Shown here one piece after another: positions 26,600 to 40,300 of a stretch of DNA of 64,000 nucleotides. This DNA comes from Diprion similis. Its lineage: Eukaryota; Arthropoda; Insecta; Hymenoptera; Diprionidae. The stretch covers positions 17,362,584-17,426,583 of the forward strand of contig NC_060116.1 in NCBI RefSeq assembly GCF_021155765.1, written 5' to 3'. Each line of letters starts with the position of its first letter. The first letter of the stretch is position 1. Both the position numbers and the translations under genes were made by a program. The notes under the pieces were generated by a model. That model was not told where the DNA came from and did no database searches. It saw only the letters and a list, made by a program, of their open reading frames with translations.

Positions 26600-27383
26600 A
26601 TCTTTTTTTTCTCAGACATATCAAACACCTGTTGTCAAAGTGAACTATCGGTCTTGGATTTCTCGATTCATTTCGACTCAAGTATAATTAATTATTCATC
26701 AGCACAATTCTGAATTTTTTTTTTTTTCCAACGCTTCACGAGTAATTAACTCTCGTTAATTAATACCTCGTATGTATATTACGGTTTTCTGACGGGCGTC
26801 AACGCGATTGTATTTAACTCAATGTAAAGTTCCTCAATCAGTTTATGCGCAGAATATTGCGTTACGTAATTTCTTAATCTTTCGTACTGTCGAATGACGA
26901 ATAAAAATCGCACTGACAGACACCTGCCATGTTATACATCATACGTCATGTGACACGTAACATTCCTTGAAACGTATTTACAACATCTTAGGTAACGTGC
27001 TACGTGTTGAATTTAAACAAAAAGCTGGTTACTAGTCAACATTCACATAAACTTCATCACAACGGCTGTGAAACGCATCCTTTGATCTCTTCATCAGTCC
27101 TGTTTACACGCTCCAACCAGGTCCTCGGTAGTATAGTGGTGATTACACCCGATTGAATATTGCATTTCCGGGAGACCGGGGTTCAAGTCCCCGCCGGGGC
27201 AAACCTTTTGACTTATAATTCTGACATACTTCAAATATCTTTTTTGTATTCAATCAGAGTAATTTCTTCGGAGTGAGAAATTTGTATGATTAATAAAATT
27301 GATCAAATCTTGTAATCGTAAACACCGTGGCGCCGATGTAAATAATGCGTGCGCAAGACGGGATCATTCAGCGTCATTCAAAC
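26600..27383. other. Spacer between tRNA-Gly and Abraxas2
   Basis: AT-rich spacer holding only the tRNA-Asp-like pseudogene. The last ~180 bases serve as the 5' flank of the Abraxas2 gene; no TATA box was picked out. Confidence 0.5.
27122..27201 (+). pseudogene. tRNA-Asp-like pseudogene
   Basis: The 5' half (TCCTCGGTAGTATAGTGGT) and the T arm (CCGGGGTTCAAGTCCCCG) match eukaryotic tRNA-Asp. The anticodon arm does not: a short CCCG/CGGG stem encloses about 17 bases with no GTC anticodon in place, and the first acceptor pair is T-C. The T run after it is only four bases. It is most simply a decayed or retroposed tRNA-Asp copy. Confidence 0.7.
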
Positions 27384-29746
27384 ATGGCAGAGAACGGTTC
27401 GCTTGTCACGGTGTCAGGGGCAGCCCTATCTTTGCTTTTATACGAAAATGTGCGAAGTATGGGCGATCAGGTAATGAGAAATAGCCCTAAATTATTCTGC
27501 GCAATAATTTGCAACGATACGTTGTACGCAGTCAAGGTCTATGTGCCGTTAAATCGGAGATGTCAACGTAGCTAGTATCATAACCTCTTTGCACATGACG
27601 TTTCGACTATATACAATCTGTCTCACATCCTCAAAGTTGTTTCAGACGTTTTTAATTAATCTGAATTTCATTTGTTTTTACACAGATTGGTTTTCTGTTG
27701 GGAGAAGTTGTTATCTATGTTACCAAAAATGTCACTGATTCCGACAGACAAGTAGAAAACATACAAACACATGTCGGTAGGTCACTGCAATTTAATTTGC
27801 TTCTCCACGAATTGTAAACTTACGTTTTGGGCATTCACGCTTGGCTCGAATCAAAAGCAGCATTTCTACCGTAAATTTTGATGCATCACAAAGAATTACA
27901 AGATTACTGTTACTTTTACAGATATAAACACAATTCTTACCTATCCATCGACAAATTCACTCTACAACGGCATAGGTCATGTGGATAAGGAAAAACTGAA
28001 ATCATTCATTCGCGATAAGAGCAAACACATCGTTGGATGGTTTCGATTCAGGAGAAATGGATCCCTTGCACCCACTCTGCAGGATAAAATTTTACACAAG
28101 GAACTTAGATCCACTCTTTTCAACAGCGATACTAGGAATCACGAATACTTTACCATGTGCCTTCTTAACACCTCTGTATCGAATCGGGGTGGAACGCATA
28201 AGTTTAGACATGTTTTTCTTCGTTATAAAAATTGGTAATACCCCAATTTAATGCATACAATCGATTCTTGTCCAGATTATAAAAATATATAAGTTGGAAA
28301 GGGGTCTATCCCTTTTACGTATTTACTTGCAGACATTTTTTTCAAATTTGATATCAACTTGTACAATCGTAATATTAATTCATATTGTTTACTGTTTCAG
28401 CGATTTTGTGCCAATACCACTGAGAATAAATAACTTGGGTGACGATTCTTCTCGCCCAGATGGGTCAGATTACAAACCCACACCTCTACACAAATCTCTG
28501 TCTGAAACTGATGCGTTTACGAAAATCATCAAATCCCTGAAGTATGAAAATAATGTATTCATACTTGAAAAATGATATGCCATTATCCCTTTTTCACAAT
28601 CAGAAAGTGTGATCATCGGATATGCAACACCTGCAATTAATGAAGAATATTTTTATTTCAGTTTAGATGTGGTGAGAACTCCTGGAACAGAATTGGTCAC
28701 CTGCATTCAGAAAGCAACCGAGGAACATCTGGAACATTTAATTCCAAAGCTGTCCGCTTCAGACAGAGAGGTTTCCCAGTTAGAAAACAAAGTACGCCAA
28801 TTACAAACAATGATACTTGCTAAAAAATTGTCCAGTAGGACGAGAGAGCGAGAAATATCTTGCCTGGAAAATCTGAACTGTCAGTGGGAGAAAAATGAGC
28901 AAGAGAGAGAAAAAAAAAAGCTAGAGTCGAAGCTATCTGCCGACAGAATACGGGACGAATTAATCGATATTTTTAATGACGACAACCAGGCTGTTAGGAA
29001 TCACTCCATGGTACAGGTACGCATATATTTAACCTATGGCTGTTACAGAATTTATCATTTTGTGTCGTGTCTCTTTGCATCCTATTCTGTGAGATTCTTT
29101 AATATCTTATTGATGTCTCTGACATCTTATTGAACTTTTCAACCAGGCTCTGCGACTAGAATTAGACAGATGTTCAACCTCGTTATTTCTTTATTCATAG
29201 AGACAGGCGTCGTATTCCAACAAGCAGAGGAACCTCGTAATTCAAGCACAGAAAAGTGTAAATGTGAACCCAAAGAATTTCAATCAAGACGGCACTAAAG
29301 GAAAGTTTAATCCTGACTCGTCAAAACCAAATACAAGCAGAGTTCAAGATCCCCCAATAGCTTCAGTAGCACTTGTGGAGATTGATATGACTGAGAATAG
29401 CCCGAACAAAGATAGTAGATCAGTGTCCAAAGAATCAAGCTCAAGTCCCGAATGCTTAATGTTTAAAAGCAATGAAGACCATAACGATTCAAATTCAGCT
29501 CCAGGCCGGGGATACGGTCGTAACGTTGGTAATCGATCCGACACATTCGAGTCAAGTTTTGGATCTAAAAAAGCCCGTCGAGGAAAACCAAGAATCGCCT
29601 CGCAGAGCCAATCACCGACTGAACACGAAAAACCAAAGGTGGTCGCGAAGCTAGAATCCCCTGCTTCTTCTTTGTCGTACAGTCAGGCCACCCGTAAATC
29701 TAACGATGCTAATACTATCCAATCTTCAGGTTCGCAGGAGTACTGA
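27384..29746 (+). CDS. ABRAXAS2: Abraxas2/ABRO1 (FAM175B), BRISC complex scaffold
   Basis: Scaffold subunit of the BRISC deubiquitinase, which holds BRCC36 and removes K63-linked ubiquitin. Six exons with consistent phases: 27384-27470, 27686-27776, 27922-28234, 28401-28541, 28662-29016, 29201-29746, giving 510 residues. Residues 1-180 form the MPN-like fold (YENVRSMGDQ-IGFLLGEVV, KHIVGWFRFRRN, as in ABRO1); no JAMM zinc motif is visible, as expected for this pseudo-enzyme. Residues ~237-315 are a charged coiled coil (SQLENKVRQLQTMIL), the usual partner of the BRCC36 helix. The tail (330-510) is Ser-rich and disordered, ending SQEY; the C-terminal SPxF motif by which Abraxas1 binds BRCA1 is absent, which favours the ABRO1 type. 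The start is the ATG at 27384 (AACATGG). An AATAAA lies at 30039-30044. Confidence 0.92.
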
Positions 29747-32022
29747 ATGACTTGGTAATCTTGCAAAGATATTCAAACCATGTTATGTATAAAAAATACG
29801 AGCACAGATGGTACAGAACTATGTAATCGTGGCAGAGGCATTGGCCTACAAAAAACACTAATAAGTAAATGATTTTCAAACGATCTAATTGCAAATCACA
29901 TCAAGTAAACTATATTTGTGAAAAAATATCCTTGCAATTCATTGCTGTAGGTCATTTTTATTCGTTTGACGCAATAGAACATAGGAACTTTTACGCAGGA
30001 TTTATCTATGTTACCACAAGGTTCATTTTTTTTCTGCAAATAAAAATAAACATAACCAGATGATGTCTGAACATTTTAACAGCGTTCGATTTGTGCGTAA
30101 TTTTTTTCTCGTTCTCGCGTGATAAACCAAAGTTATCCTAATTGCAATTGCTTGGATGTTCATGTATAGTACGATCTCCTTAATTTCGTATCATTATGAT
30201 AAAGACGAGTCAAATGGAATTATTATCAAAGAATCTGTAAAGTTAATTTGCAAATTTTACAATTTTGTTGCCAGAAAAAACTTGGGCTCGCAAAAAGTTC
30301 CGTTTTGTAGATGGAAATAAGTAAGAAGGCACACTTGTAATTAAAAGACCAGTTTACTGTCAGTTGTATTTTACAAATCGCTTGGATAAAATATAAAAGT
30401 TGATACATATAGTCCCTTCTGCACAATTGTTTTTCTCGGTAACAGGAAAATACCAAGAGCTTAGCAACTTGATAATTTAAAATTTCTAACTTTCACTTAA
30501 AATGCAAAACCTAATTTTTGCATTATGTGTAATTATATCCCAATCGAGTAAATAAATAGAAAACATGTATCTACCACGTTCATATTAATGTTAAACGCAA
30601 TATAAATGTATTCTGTTTGTGTACTTGTATTATCTTGATTGAATTAACAATTTAATGTCGAAATAATAAAAATAACGTATTTTGCTTATTTTGCTTAAAA
30701 CTTTTCCACAGCACTAATGACTGATGGCAATCGTAGGATTACGTACAAACGAGAGTACGTACAAATATGCTGCCATACGATGATATCGAATATTTATAAC
30801 CGTTGTATTGCTTAAAAATATCAGAAGTTATCAAATCTATCCTTGTACTTTTTCGCGGGGTAATAAATCCGTATAATGTATACATCATTGTTCTACCTGG
30901 AGATCACTTTATTCGGGGAGAACTTTGCCGCTATCTTAGTTCGTTAATATTAAGTCCCCAATTTGAACTGGAAGTGAAAATACAACTAGCATAAATGTCA
31001 TAAGCGTGTCTAGTATTTACATTCGCAAAAACATATTTTTTTAACATATTTTACTTGAGGCTTGCAAAATAATGTATCTATGGAAAGTGCTTCCAATTTG
31101 ATGAAACAAGGCAGACTTACTATTAGCAGATCGGTCTGATAAGATAAGTGATTACCAAAGAATCTTGAACTCACAAAATTTCTGTTTGATTGGCAAATGT
31201 TTTACACATCACTACAATATAATGAACATAAAAAAGTTTATCGGCAATTACTTAGCAAGTGGGTTATTTTATTCAAGGTTCGGTATAAATACGTCTAATT
31301 TTTGAAAAAACATACGATAGAACAGGTACACGGGTATAATAACAATAAATTGTACAATAACGATTAAAAATGAGGTTGAAGCAAGTAACGTTATCGGGAC
31401 GAAACATTCGCGAAAAAATCACTACTTTCTTATTTCTACAATGACGGGACAATGAAGGAACCGAGATTTCAAAATATGTGCAGGTTTTGTTTTATTACGG
31501 TTTACTGAATTTCAAAGAATTTCAAAATCGCGATATAACTGTTTTTTGCAAGCATGACTCGTTACGGCAACGTTACTAACTTCAACATGATGATTAAAGC
31601 GTGGGTATTTTTAAAAATACTGTATTAATACGGAATGTGTGCTATTAATGTGGATATCATTTTTCGCTTGAACATTTTCTTATCGTGCTTTAGGACTGCT
31701 CACGTAAGAATCATAAAGTAACGGGATTTTTTCATCTGCGCAATTTGTATACCCTTCAACGAAATCCTCTCCTTATCCTCAATATCATCACAGTGACACA
31801 AAGCGGAATGGAACATTTGAAAAAAGGAACTGAATATCACATGACTACGGGTTTTCTATACCTATTCTAAAACATTTCGTATCCTTTGGTACAGTACACA
31901 TATTACTTAGAAAATTCTGCGACTTCTTAAGGATACTTAGAGCTGCTAAAAACAAATCAAATTTGTTTTGGTTCCATTTAATTAAATTTCGCATTCTTGT
32001 AACCTCTGACCAGTTGTTAATT
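29747..32022. other. Tail-to-tail 3' flanks of Abraxas2 and HPS1
   Basis: AT-rich DNA holding the 3' UTRs of two convergent genes. AATAAA at 30039-30044 fits Abraxas2. No further coding sequence recognised. Confidence 0.55.
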
Positions 32023-35000
32023 TTACAGTATATCAATAGGGTTGTTTGGCACTCCGGTAACTTCCCATATCGTCGCTGCGAGTCTTCTGGAATGTTCCAA
32101 GACGCAAGACGATGTTGCTAGACCCAAGTGTACACAGTAGAGCTCATATATTCTGATCTTGTTTGGAGATAACTTTGGAAAGCAGACTTCAACAAGTTTC
32201 CTTAAAGAATGGAAAATCAGACGATTGATTGACTTGTAAGACTTATCGTTAGAAAGAACAATGTTGACCAATTTTAGGACCTTTCATTACATTGAAATTG
32301 TAATGGCTGCACATACTTGTAATAGTCACCACATATGATACCAGGCAGGGGGAGATTTTTCATCAGATGATTCGGATAAGTTTTACACTTCAAAGGGGAC
32401 CCCTGAAATTAATTTATGTATGAAAATTGTGTTGATTCGGCAAATATTGAGGATGAAAAATATGCGAAGATTAAAAACATACCGAATTGTCCTCAAACCA
32501 TAAAAAATACGCATAATTAAACGTTGTATCCTTCCACATGACAGACAAGTGTCCTTCTTGCAAATGGGCTCTGCTGTGATCAACCATCGCCCATATCTAA
32601 ACATATGTATCGTTTGAATATACATTGAACCCAGCATTCACGGTCAAGACACTTGTGCAATTTGCACAAGCCACCTTTGGCAACTTATATCTCCAGTTGA
32701 AACTGATTAATTACAATTTTGTCATTAGCGTTTTTCAAACTTCAGAATATCCTCAATCGGATGGTAGGAATGTAGTTTGGGGGTAAAAAAATGGAAAATT
32801 CAGTCATAATAACAATAACCGGCGATTTCAACAAATACAAACGAAATACAAAACCAAAGGTTAATGGTACATAGAAAAATTAATCTTACGTTGCGTATAT
32901 TATTTCAATGAGAGAGCAACAAATCATCAAGCGACCATTTTATATTACCTTCTTATTGGTAAGTGCTAATGTTTCAGGACTAGTGAAATCCAAAGTTGGC
33001 GCAGTGAGCCTGTGCGTCGTTCTGTCTACGTAAATAAAATGAACCAGCCCTGGGAACTCTTCCAGATATTTGTTGATGGTTAGGGAAGTTCTCGTGAATA
33101 AGACGACATTAAGGATACATAATACGATGGAAGTAAAGCCGTCAAGCTATGGTTGAAATTTGAAACATTGTAAATCTAATCGTACAATTACGACAAACTT
33201 ATTAAAGGATATGAGCCAAGAGTGAAGTTCTTAAGCGCTTTGACTTTCAAGAAATTGCTGAAGTCGTTGATTTTCTGTCTGACCAATTTACTGACAGCTG
33301 TAATGACGTCTACGCCTTGCTTCAAAAAGTTCTTGTCAAAGCAGGTGAGCTGGAGAAGCTCTTTCATAGTGTCCGTAAATCCAGAAGTGCTGGATTCTAT
33401 CCTGAGAATGCATTCGGGATCTCTGGATTTCAGTAGTTCTATGTATTTCTTACGTATAAATTCCCATTTCACTTGTAATCTTCTCTGACACATATCAATG
33501 TCGTTGTTTATGTGATTTCTGTTTTTCTTAATCCCGTCTATTGATTTCTTTATCGCTGCATCTAAGTTATCAAACGCTGGCTTCAGCTCGTCTATGTCTT
33601 TCTGCAGCTGTAGATTGTTCATAGTATTCAAATAGTAAAAACTATCGTACAGACCAGACGACGTTGACAAGTTGCTTGCCTCTATGATTATAACTAAATT
33701 AATACCATCTGCTAATTCTGTAATATGAATCGCATTTGCTGTATAGTTATGACCAGAGCCAAGCAGTACCAGTTGGCTGTACAAATCATCTTCGGCTAAC
33801 TTGTACAAACCCTCGCTGATAGATGAATCTCTTGAGTCACCTGCAGGAGAGATTTGTATGTAAAATTCTATTAGTTGGATAAAAATAACTTGAACGTATC
33901 ACGTTGAAGCTCGTAGACTAGCGTTAGTGTCTGAACGTATTAAATATCATCTAAATAAGATAATATAGTAGAGTTTTACATCTAGTATTCCACAAACTGT
34001 TGCCTTGCCATGAGATGCGATGTAATATTGATTTTCGGCCCTTACTGCTTTATTTCAATAAGTATTACTCCCTTCGGTCGTTATCTGCGGCGACTAAACG
34101 CGGAATTATACTGATAAATTTACCAAATAAATTCGTGATGTCTCTGCACGTTGGATTAGCTAATTTCCCAGTAATATTAAGGCCTTTTGACTCTTCTGTC
34201 AAATTACTTTCCGGGCTTAAAAAATCATCATCAGAGTTATCTTGATCTTCCATTAATTTTCCTTTATCTCCAGCAACCCAGCAGAGCAGCATCATTAGCA
34301 AAATATCAGAGGCACTCAAGTCGAGCGAATTTTTACTCGAGTATAAGGATAAAAACTTATTTTCCACCAAAACCAAGGCATGAACATTACTGAATTCCGA
34401 TTGCGTTCTAAGTTTGTCAGTTGCATCGTGCAGTGCTCTCAGAGTTGCGGACGCTAACTCTGGATTGACTGATAATTGTTCTATAGCTTCGACAAGTATG
34501 CTCTGCTCACATCCCCGCAGAGATATCCAGGCGTCCAGTAAGGATGAAACCAGAGATACTCTTTGCTTGTTCCACTTTAATCTAAACAAATATCGAATGA
34601 ATCTGGGAGATGAATAGCTGTAACGCTACTTATTAAACTCGAATTGTTTTCATTTCATGAAAGCACTAACAGAGCTACGTCAGGTCCACACAAGTGTCGA
34701 ACAATGGATACGCAGACTCCCAAAGTCCTCTTCATTAAAGTGACGTCGCTGCTGGCAATGTGGACAAACATGTAGCCCATGAAATCATCAAACACCATGT
34801 TAGTACCATCCTGACACTGTACAGATGTGTATGAGTTGCCAAATTGACACGCCATCACTCGCTGGGAAGTTACAATTGGCGCAAACAGTTGGATTATAGT
34901 ATTCGGACTCAACTTGTCACTGACATCGGTTTGGTCCTGTAAAAGTAAAGAGATAGCGTATTTTCCCCATCCTTGTATTATAATTCAAGACCAAAGAAGA

Positions 35001-35198
35001 GTAGAACAGATAAAATAATTACTGTAACCCTGCAAGAAGGCCTGGAGCTGTTGTGTCAATATTATAATACACGATTACCTTGTCGTCAGGAACGAGTCCC
35101 TGTATCCTGGCCAGCTTCTGTATATGCAGAGCAAATTTTTTGTTGCACTTTGTAAACAAGACATCGTTCAAATGGTCAAATATTAAAATGCACCGCAT
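32023..35198 (-). CDS. HPS1: HPS1 (Hermansky-Pudlak syndrome 1 protein homologue), BLOC-3 subunit
   Basis: With HPS4, HPS1 forms BLOC-3, the guanine-nucleotide exchange factor for Rab32/38 in lysosome-related organelle biogenesis. Eight exons on the minus strand: 35198-35079, 34936 to about 34667, 34602-34124, 33840-33192, 33090-32949, 32596-32483, 32402-32317, 32200-32023; about 680 residues against 700 in human. Family blocks are clear: N-terminal [15 protein letters not shown] (first longin domain), [12 protein letters not shown] and [31 protein letters not shown], then [30 protein letters not shown] and the C-terminal [12 protein letters not shown]. The last five exons join in consistent phase. 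The exon 2/3 junction does not: exon 2 runs to a weak GTGCTT donor in phase 0, while exon 3 with its CCCAG acceptor needs phase 2. The exon 4/5 junction (TC/GTAATT to CACGAG) is in phase but its acceptor is weak. Confidence 0.88.
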
Positions 35199-37367
35199 TG
35201 CAGACGGTTGGTTGTGACAGGTCGCTCGCTACAAGAATAAACACATGCACATATGTGCGTATACACAGGCAATCGAACTGTAGTAACTTTGCATTTAGGT
35301 CGAAAATCGAATGCGACCGAAGAAATTTATTCACGATCCAGAGAACTATCAATTTTTTTCACTTCGAAACGTCTTGGGAACGTAATTACCTGTCAATATT
35401 GACAAACCAAGGTTCTGGCTTTGGTCTAATCGGCCTAATCTATTCGGATCTTCAACGTCCAACAGATAGCGCTAGTGACGTGGATTTTCAACGAGCGTTC
35501 GAATTTATTTCGAACATCAGCATTAGTGAGCAACTCCCGTAAAGTACCAACAAAATTCGAATTCCACAATCGGTTAAAAATATTTACCATCAATAAGTAG
35601 ATCAATGAAATAATTGTCTTTGAATTTGCCTGGCCATTTACTTTTCCTGTACCTTATAGCCGGACGTTAATTCTCACGTCAAAGTTTCGATTTTTTTACT
35701 AATCGTTCTAGTATAAAACGAGCCAAGACCTGCCGAAGAATTATTTGCCAGACCTACTACAACATTTGACTCATTTCGATAGAGGTAAGAATAAAAAAAA
35801 GGGAGAAAAAACGAACAGGTGCGAACACACAAGCCACGAAGACCGCATGCGGAATAATTAGTCTCGCGTTTGAAGGACCTCATTAACTCAAGGACGAATG
35901 CACAGCTCTGTGTGCGCGTGTATGTGATTACTTTACTTTGCAAATGCTTGTGCATGTATACGTCGTTTCGCGGTTTTAATTGCCGAGGAAGCTGCTAGAG
36001 AGATAGCTCTGGAGTATGCGTATTTATGTACGTTGCACGGTACATATTGTCGAGGCCACGGATGTTACGAACAGAGAATTTTAGTGGGATTCTGGAGTCA
36101 GTGAGTCACATTTGTCCGGGCATCGCGCTTCGTTATTGCAAAGACTTGCTGGTTGTCTTACGTTTCAATTGTACGAAAATCAGAAATTGCCGCAAGTAGT
36201 GTGCGTACGTGTTTTACCGACGTTTTGCTGGTTGCACACCATACAAAAATAAGCTAAATAAAATAATTCCGACAGTAGTGCAACGACCAAAAGGTATAGA
36301 CCTTGGTCAGATTGGCAGATATTTGAAAAATGTACAGCGTTCACGTGACTCCCGGAGGATCTTCGAGCAAGACAGGCACCGCGAGAGGACATCCGGACAG
36401 TGAAATCACTTACAAGGCTCGACGCCGAGAATCTGTGCCAATTCGTGTCATCAATTATCTACGATCCCAATTCAAAGCCGAGGAAATACCAGGCGAGTTT
36501 TGTAATACACGAAAATTATTTATATTACAATCTGGAGTCAGTATAATTGATTTTGAAAATGAACCGCCATGAGTTATGAAATTTGAAGAAATTCATATAA
36601 AGGATATGGAAATCAGAAAAAATGTGTATGCTATGTATGTACGTACGTACATATAGGTACAGACTTGCATTTATTTTGATCTTAAAAAAATATATCATGT
36701 ATCTTATTGATTATACAGTTAATTAGTTTGATTTTCTACACGTACGTAAATAATCGTATATCTTCGGTTTTTGTCTTCTCTGCTAAGAGAGAACGCTTGT
36801 ACAAAATGGCTTTCAATTTTTGTGGTTCCAATTGATTCACTATGCTTATATACTATGCAAATAATAACGGTTTCTCACATATAATAATAGATACGTGTAG
36901 CAATTTCACCGTGAATACCTATTTTACGAACTTATATATCACGTTTCATCGATATCAAATAGTTGAGCAACTCTAAATACCTGTATCAGAAGGTACTAAG
37001 AAAAATCGGTGTATTATTGATCGTACTTTATACCCTGACTCCCATAAGCTTATTGTTAGTGTTCAAGAATTATACTATCACGATTCTGTACAAACAATAC
37101 GTAGGTACCTCTGAAAGGTGTATATAAAAACTACCCTCTATTTATACTCAGAAAAAAGTACTGAATCTTTGGCAGAGGAAAAAAATCAACTAAAACAAAT
37201 CTGCAGTATTGTTTCCACAGAATATTCATTCATTCTTTGAAGAATTTCAATTGTTTCTGCTCTATTTTTAGCATTCGACACTTTGTGACTAGCGTGATGA
37301 AAATGTATATCTTTGCTAAAGTTTACAAAAATACGAAAGTGATACAATAATACATAAAGAAAAGTTC
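35199..37367. other. Upstream region of HPS1 / 3' flank of the 864-residue gene
   Basis: About 2.2 kb. It contains one short plus-strand frame that may be coding (36330-36572, listed separately). The rest is AT-rich and would include the 3' UTR of the minus-strand gene ending at 37368. Confidence 0.5.
36330..36572 (+). CDS. Possible small protein or first coding exon (80 aa)
   Basis: ATG at 36330, TGA at 36570-36572. The frame has a protein-like make-up: a Ser/Gly-rich start (VTPGGSSSKTGT), a basic stretch (YKARRRESVPIRV) and an amphipathic end (RKLFILQSGVSIIDFE). No family is recognised. The sequence CCAG/GCGAGT in its middle (about 36491-36497) resembles a GC-type donor, so this could be a first coding exon whose partner I cannot see. 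It may equally be chance. Confidence 0.25.
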   Translation: MYSVHVTPGGSSSKTGTARGHPDSEITYKARRRESVPIRVINYLRSQFKAEEIPGEFCNTRKLFILQSGVSIIDFENEPP

Positions 37368-40300
37368 TTAGTCTTTCGCTTTCGAGTTCGGAACGCCCCG
37401 TTCCGTAGCAGCGCTATTAGAGATTACATCCCGGTTGACTCGATCTTTAGGGCTTATCTGCAAAAAGATTGCGATTAGTTGGATTTCGACGAACGGTTGA
37501 GGTGCGAATAATCGACATATACATGTCTAATTGCTTACGTTCCCCAAATTCGGCAATAACTGCGTATTTTCCCGGTCGTTACTGTCGCTATGCGTGATTA
37601 CGGACTTCACGTGCTGTTCGGGCCATTTTGATTCTGGCGATGACATTTCTTCGCTAACGCATCGGTTGGCAGACGGACATTCTTCCACAACGAATCCTCC
37701 GGTTATCTGTTCTTCGTCTAGCTGAAACGCTTGCAAATTATTGCCATTCAGTTCGACATTCTGCGTATTATTTACATCCAGTTGGACCGCTTGCGACGAT
37801 GAGATATTATACTCGTTGCCGTTAGCGTCACCCTCGGAATCAGCAGGGATTGTTCTGTCGCACTTAGCACGGGATTCGATTGAGTCCTTATCGTTATCGA
37901 TAACCTTGATATTTTTCGACATCTGCATGCCGGTCCTAGTGTCATCGTATAAAAGCCAGTACGGTGAGAAAGTGTGCTGCCTGTACTCAGCGATAAACCG
38001 GCGTTTCTGCGAGCATGCAGGCAAACTACTGGAAGACAATCGTTGGGTAACAATCGGGGCGGCGTAGCAGTAGATGCAGGAAGTCTGATCGATTCTCGAG
38101 TAATCTATGTACCCGTAAGTGTTCAAGTTCAACATATTCTCAAGATAATTTCCCGTCATCTTGCTGGTCGCTGGTCTCTGGGGCCAGAAAGGTTCCAAAC
38201 TCGTCGTAACGTCCGACTCCAGAGTCGTTGAAGCGCTCCCCATCAGCACAGTTTTGTTCTGACTCCGAGCTCTGGTCCCTCCTTCCGCTAATTCCGACTT
38301 CGGCACTGTGATCGGCATGCCCCCGGCCTCGATACACAACTGCTGACCATCGATCGTTGGATGATCGTCAACCTTTCGAAGTCCATTGTAAGTATAATAC
38401 CCAAAATTACCAGAACGGTTGAATGCTTCGCTTTGCGTTGTTTGCAACTGAGAAAAATTATCGATTTGTTTGTAGGTGGAGGTGGAGGTGGAGGTGAACG
38501 ACAGATTTTGCATCAAGGGCGGAAAGCCAGCAGTGGCTTGTTGCTGAATATCGGAGGACGCGTTGTAATTCCCTGAATAACTGAGAGGTTTGACAAAGGA
38601 ATAATTGCAGGCAGTTTCGTTGATCTGCTTCGCTGGATGCTGAGGCGAGTAAATCTCCGAACCATTGCTCATGTCGCGGTAAAACTTTCTTTCGGACCGT
38701 GAAGGATCCAAGACGTTGTTGCCGCAGTGATCGACGGTACCGTTCTGACTACCTGGATAAAGAGTTGCAGCCCCCTCTTCGGTGGGAAAGTCTTGTTGCA
38801 GAGGATCCTGATCGTACTCCAGAGGCCTGGAACTCGCGTAATCCACGACGTTCGCCACGTCGTAGTACGAGCTACCGGCTGTAGGCAGCGTCTTCGCCGC
38901 GTAGTTCCTGACTTTGTCGTCGTTCAAATCGTCCACGTCGAAAGGAGCGGCGGCCCGCACCATTTCCCACGGCTGCGGACAGTTAGGTTGAACGTCGGTG
39001 AGCTGGTTGGCGTAAAGCAGCTGGTACTGTACACCCGGACTTTCCCCCGGGTTGAGAACGCTTCCAGAGAACTGTCCTCCAAGGACCGTTTGATCGTCGA
39101 AAGCTCGACCGGCCGTCACGTTGCCAGGATTCAGGATTAACTGATCCCTCACACTGTTGACGAATTTGTAATACTCGGAGCCGATCGGCCAGTTGTTGAT
39201 CTCCTCGTTCCCATTCATGTCCGAGTTAGCGGACAGGGTGTCGGAATTATCGAGCAGATTGGCTTGGCCCTGATTGTATTCGGCGCCCCCCCAAACTCGG
39301 CAACTCGAGCCTTGCGGCTGTGCCTCAGGGCTCGCGATTTCCCCCAGATCTGCACCGACCGGTGCTTGAAGCATCCGCCTGAGCAATATCGATGTGTTTC
39401 CGTTACCGGTCGGATCATCCAGAATTTGGTAGTCAAATGCTCCATTTTGTAAGTGAACTTGTTCAGAGTACGGCTGGACTGTTTCCAAGCTGTTTAACGG
39501 GGCGATGCTTGTGGTCTGGTCAACTTCGTTTCTGGTAACTATCAGACCACTGTGATTGACAGAGTTCAACCTGTCGTTCATGTTTAAGTTATTGTTGTTA
39601 TTGTTGTTGTTGTCATCGTTGTTCGTGTTGTACGTTTGATAATCTCTTTGTATACGACGGAGCAGAAATTGGCGAAATTCTTCATACTGTGGAACACGAT
39701 TCGACTCATCTTGCCTGTTTGAGATTTCTTCCTCGGCCCCGACCTAATTGATTAACAAAGTACAGATCTTGATATACATTATTATAATTCACGCGAAATG
39801 CGCTAATTGACGTACGATTTACGATAGTGTCATGCATATTTTTGCCTCAATATTTATTATATCCAAAAAAAAATTCCCCGTGCGGACTTCACCGATCTTT
39901 TTCATTCTGCCATACATATATTGAAGTGTATCGAAAAACATTAGAGATGGATTTTTCACGTGCTAAGTTGGCCGTTTAAGAGGTAAGTGCTACCCCTAAT
40001 GTTTGTTCGCGAAAATCAATATGTTTTATGTGGTTTCCCGCTACGATAGACGAATATTTTGTTTTTTTGACAAAACTAATATTGGACATATTTACTTGGA
40101 CATTATTCACCGTTAATAGACAGTAATATGCACAGTATTTTTACTATAAACGCCTCCACCTCTTACATATTTATCGGGGGTAGACTTCAGAGGTGATTTT
40201 TACCCTTTAAACAGTTCAATTAACACATGTAAAAAGTATGAAGCACTTGTTTATCACTCGTAAAGCTGCAGAAAACTGATTCAACGATAAGTTCATGTTG

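Noticed and set aside
35198-35542. 114-codon plus-strand frame upstream of HPS1
   Set aside because: Starts opposite the HPS1 start codon and has no recognisable features; probably chance.
37741-39140. Plus-strand frames of 108 and 137 codons inside the 864-residue gene
   Set aside because: Antisense shadows of a long coding exon; the minus frame is continuous over 2.2 kb with proper splice sites.
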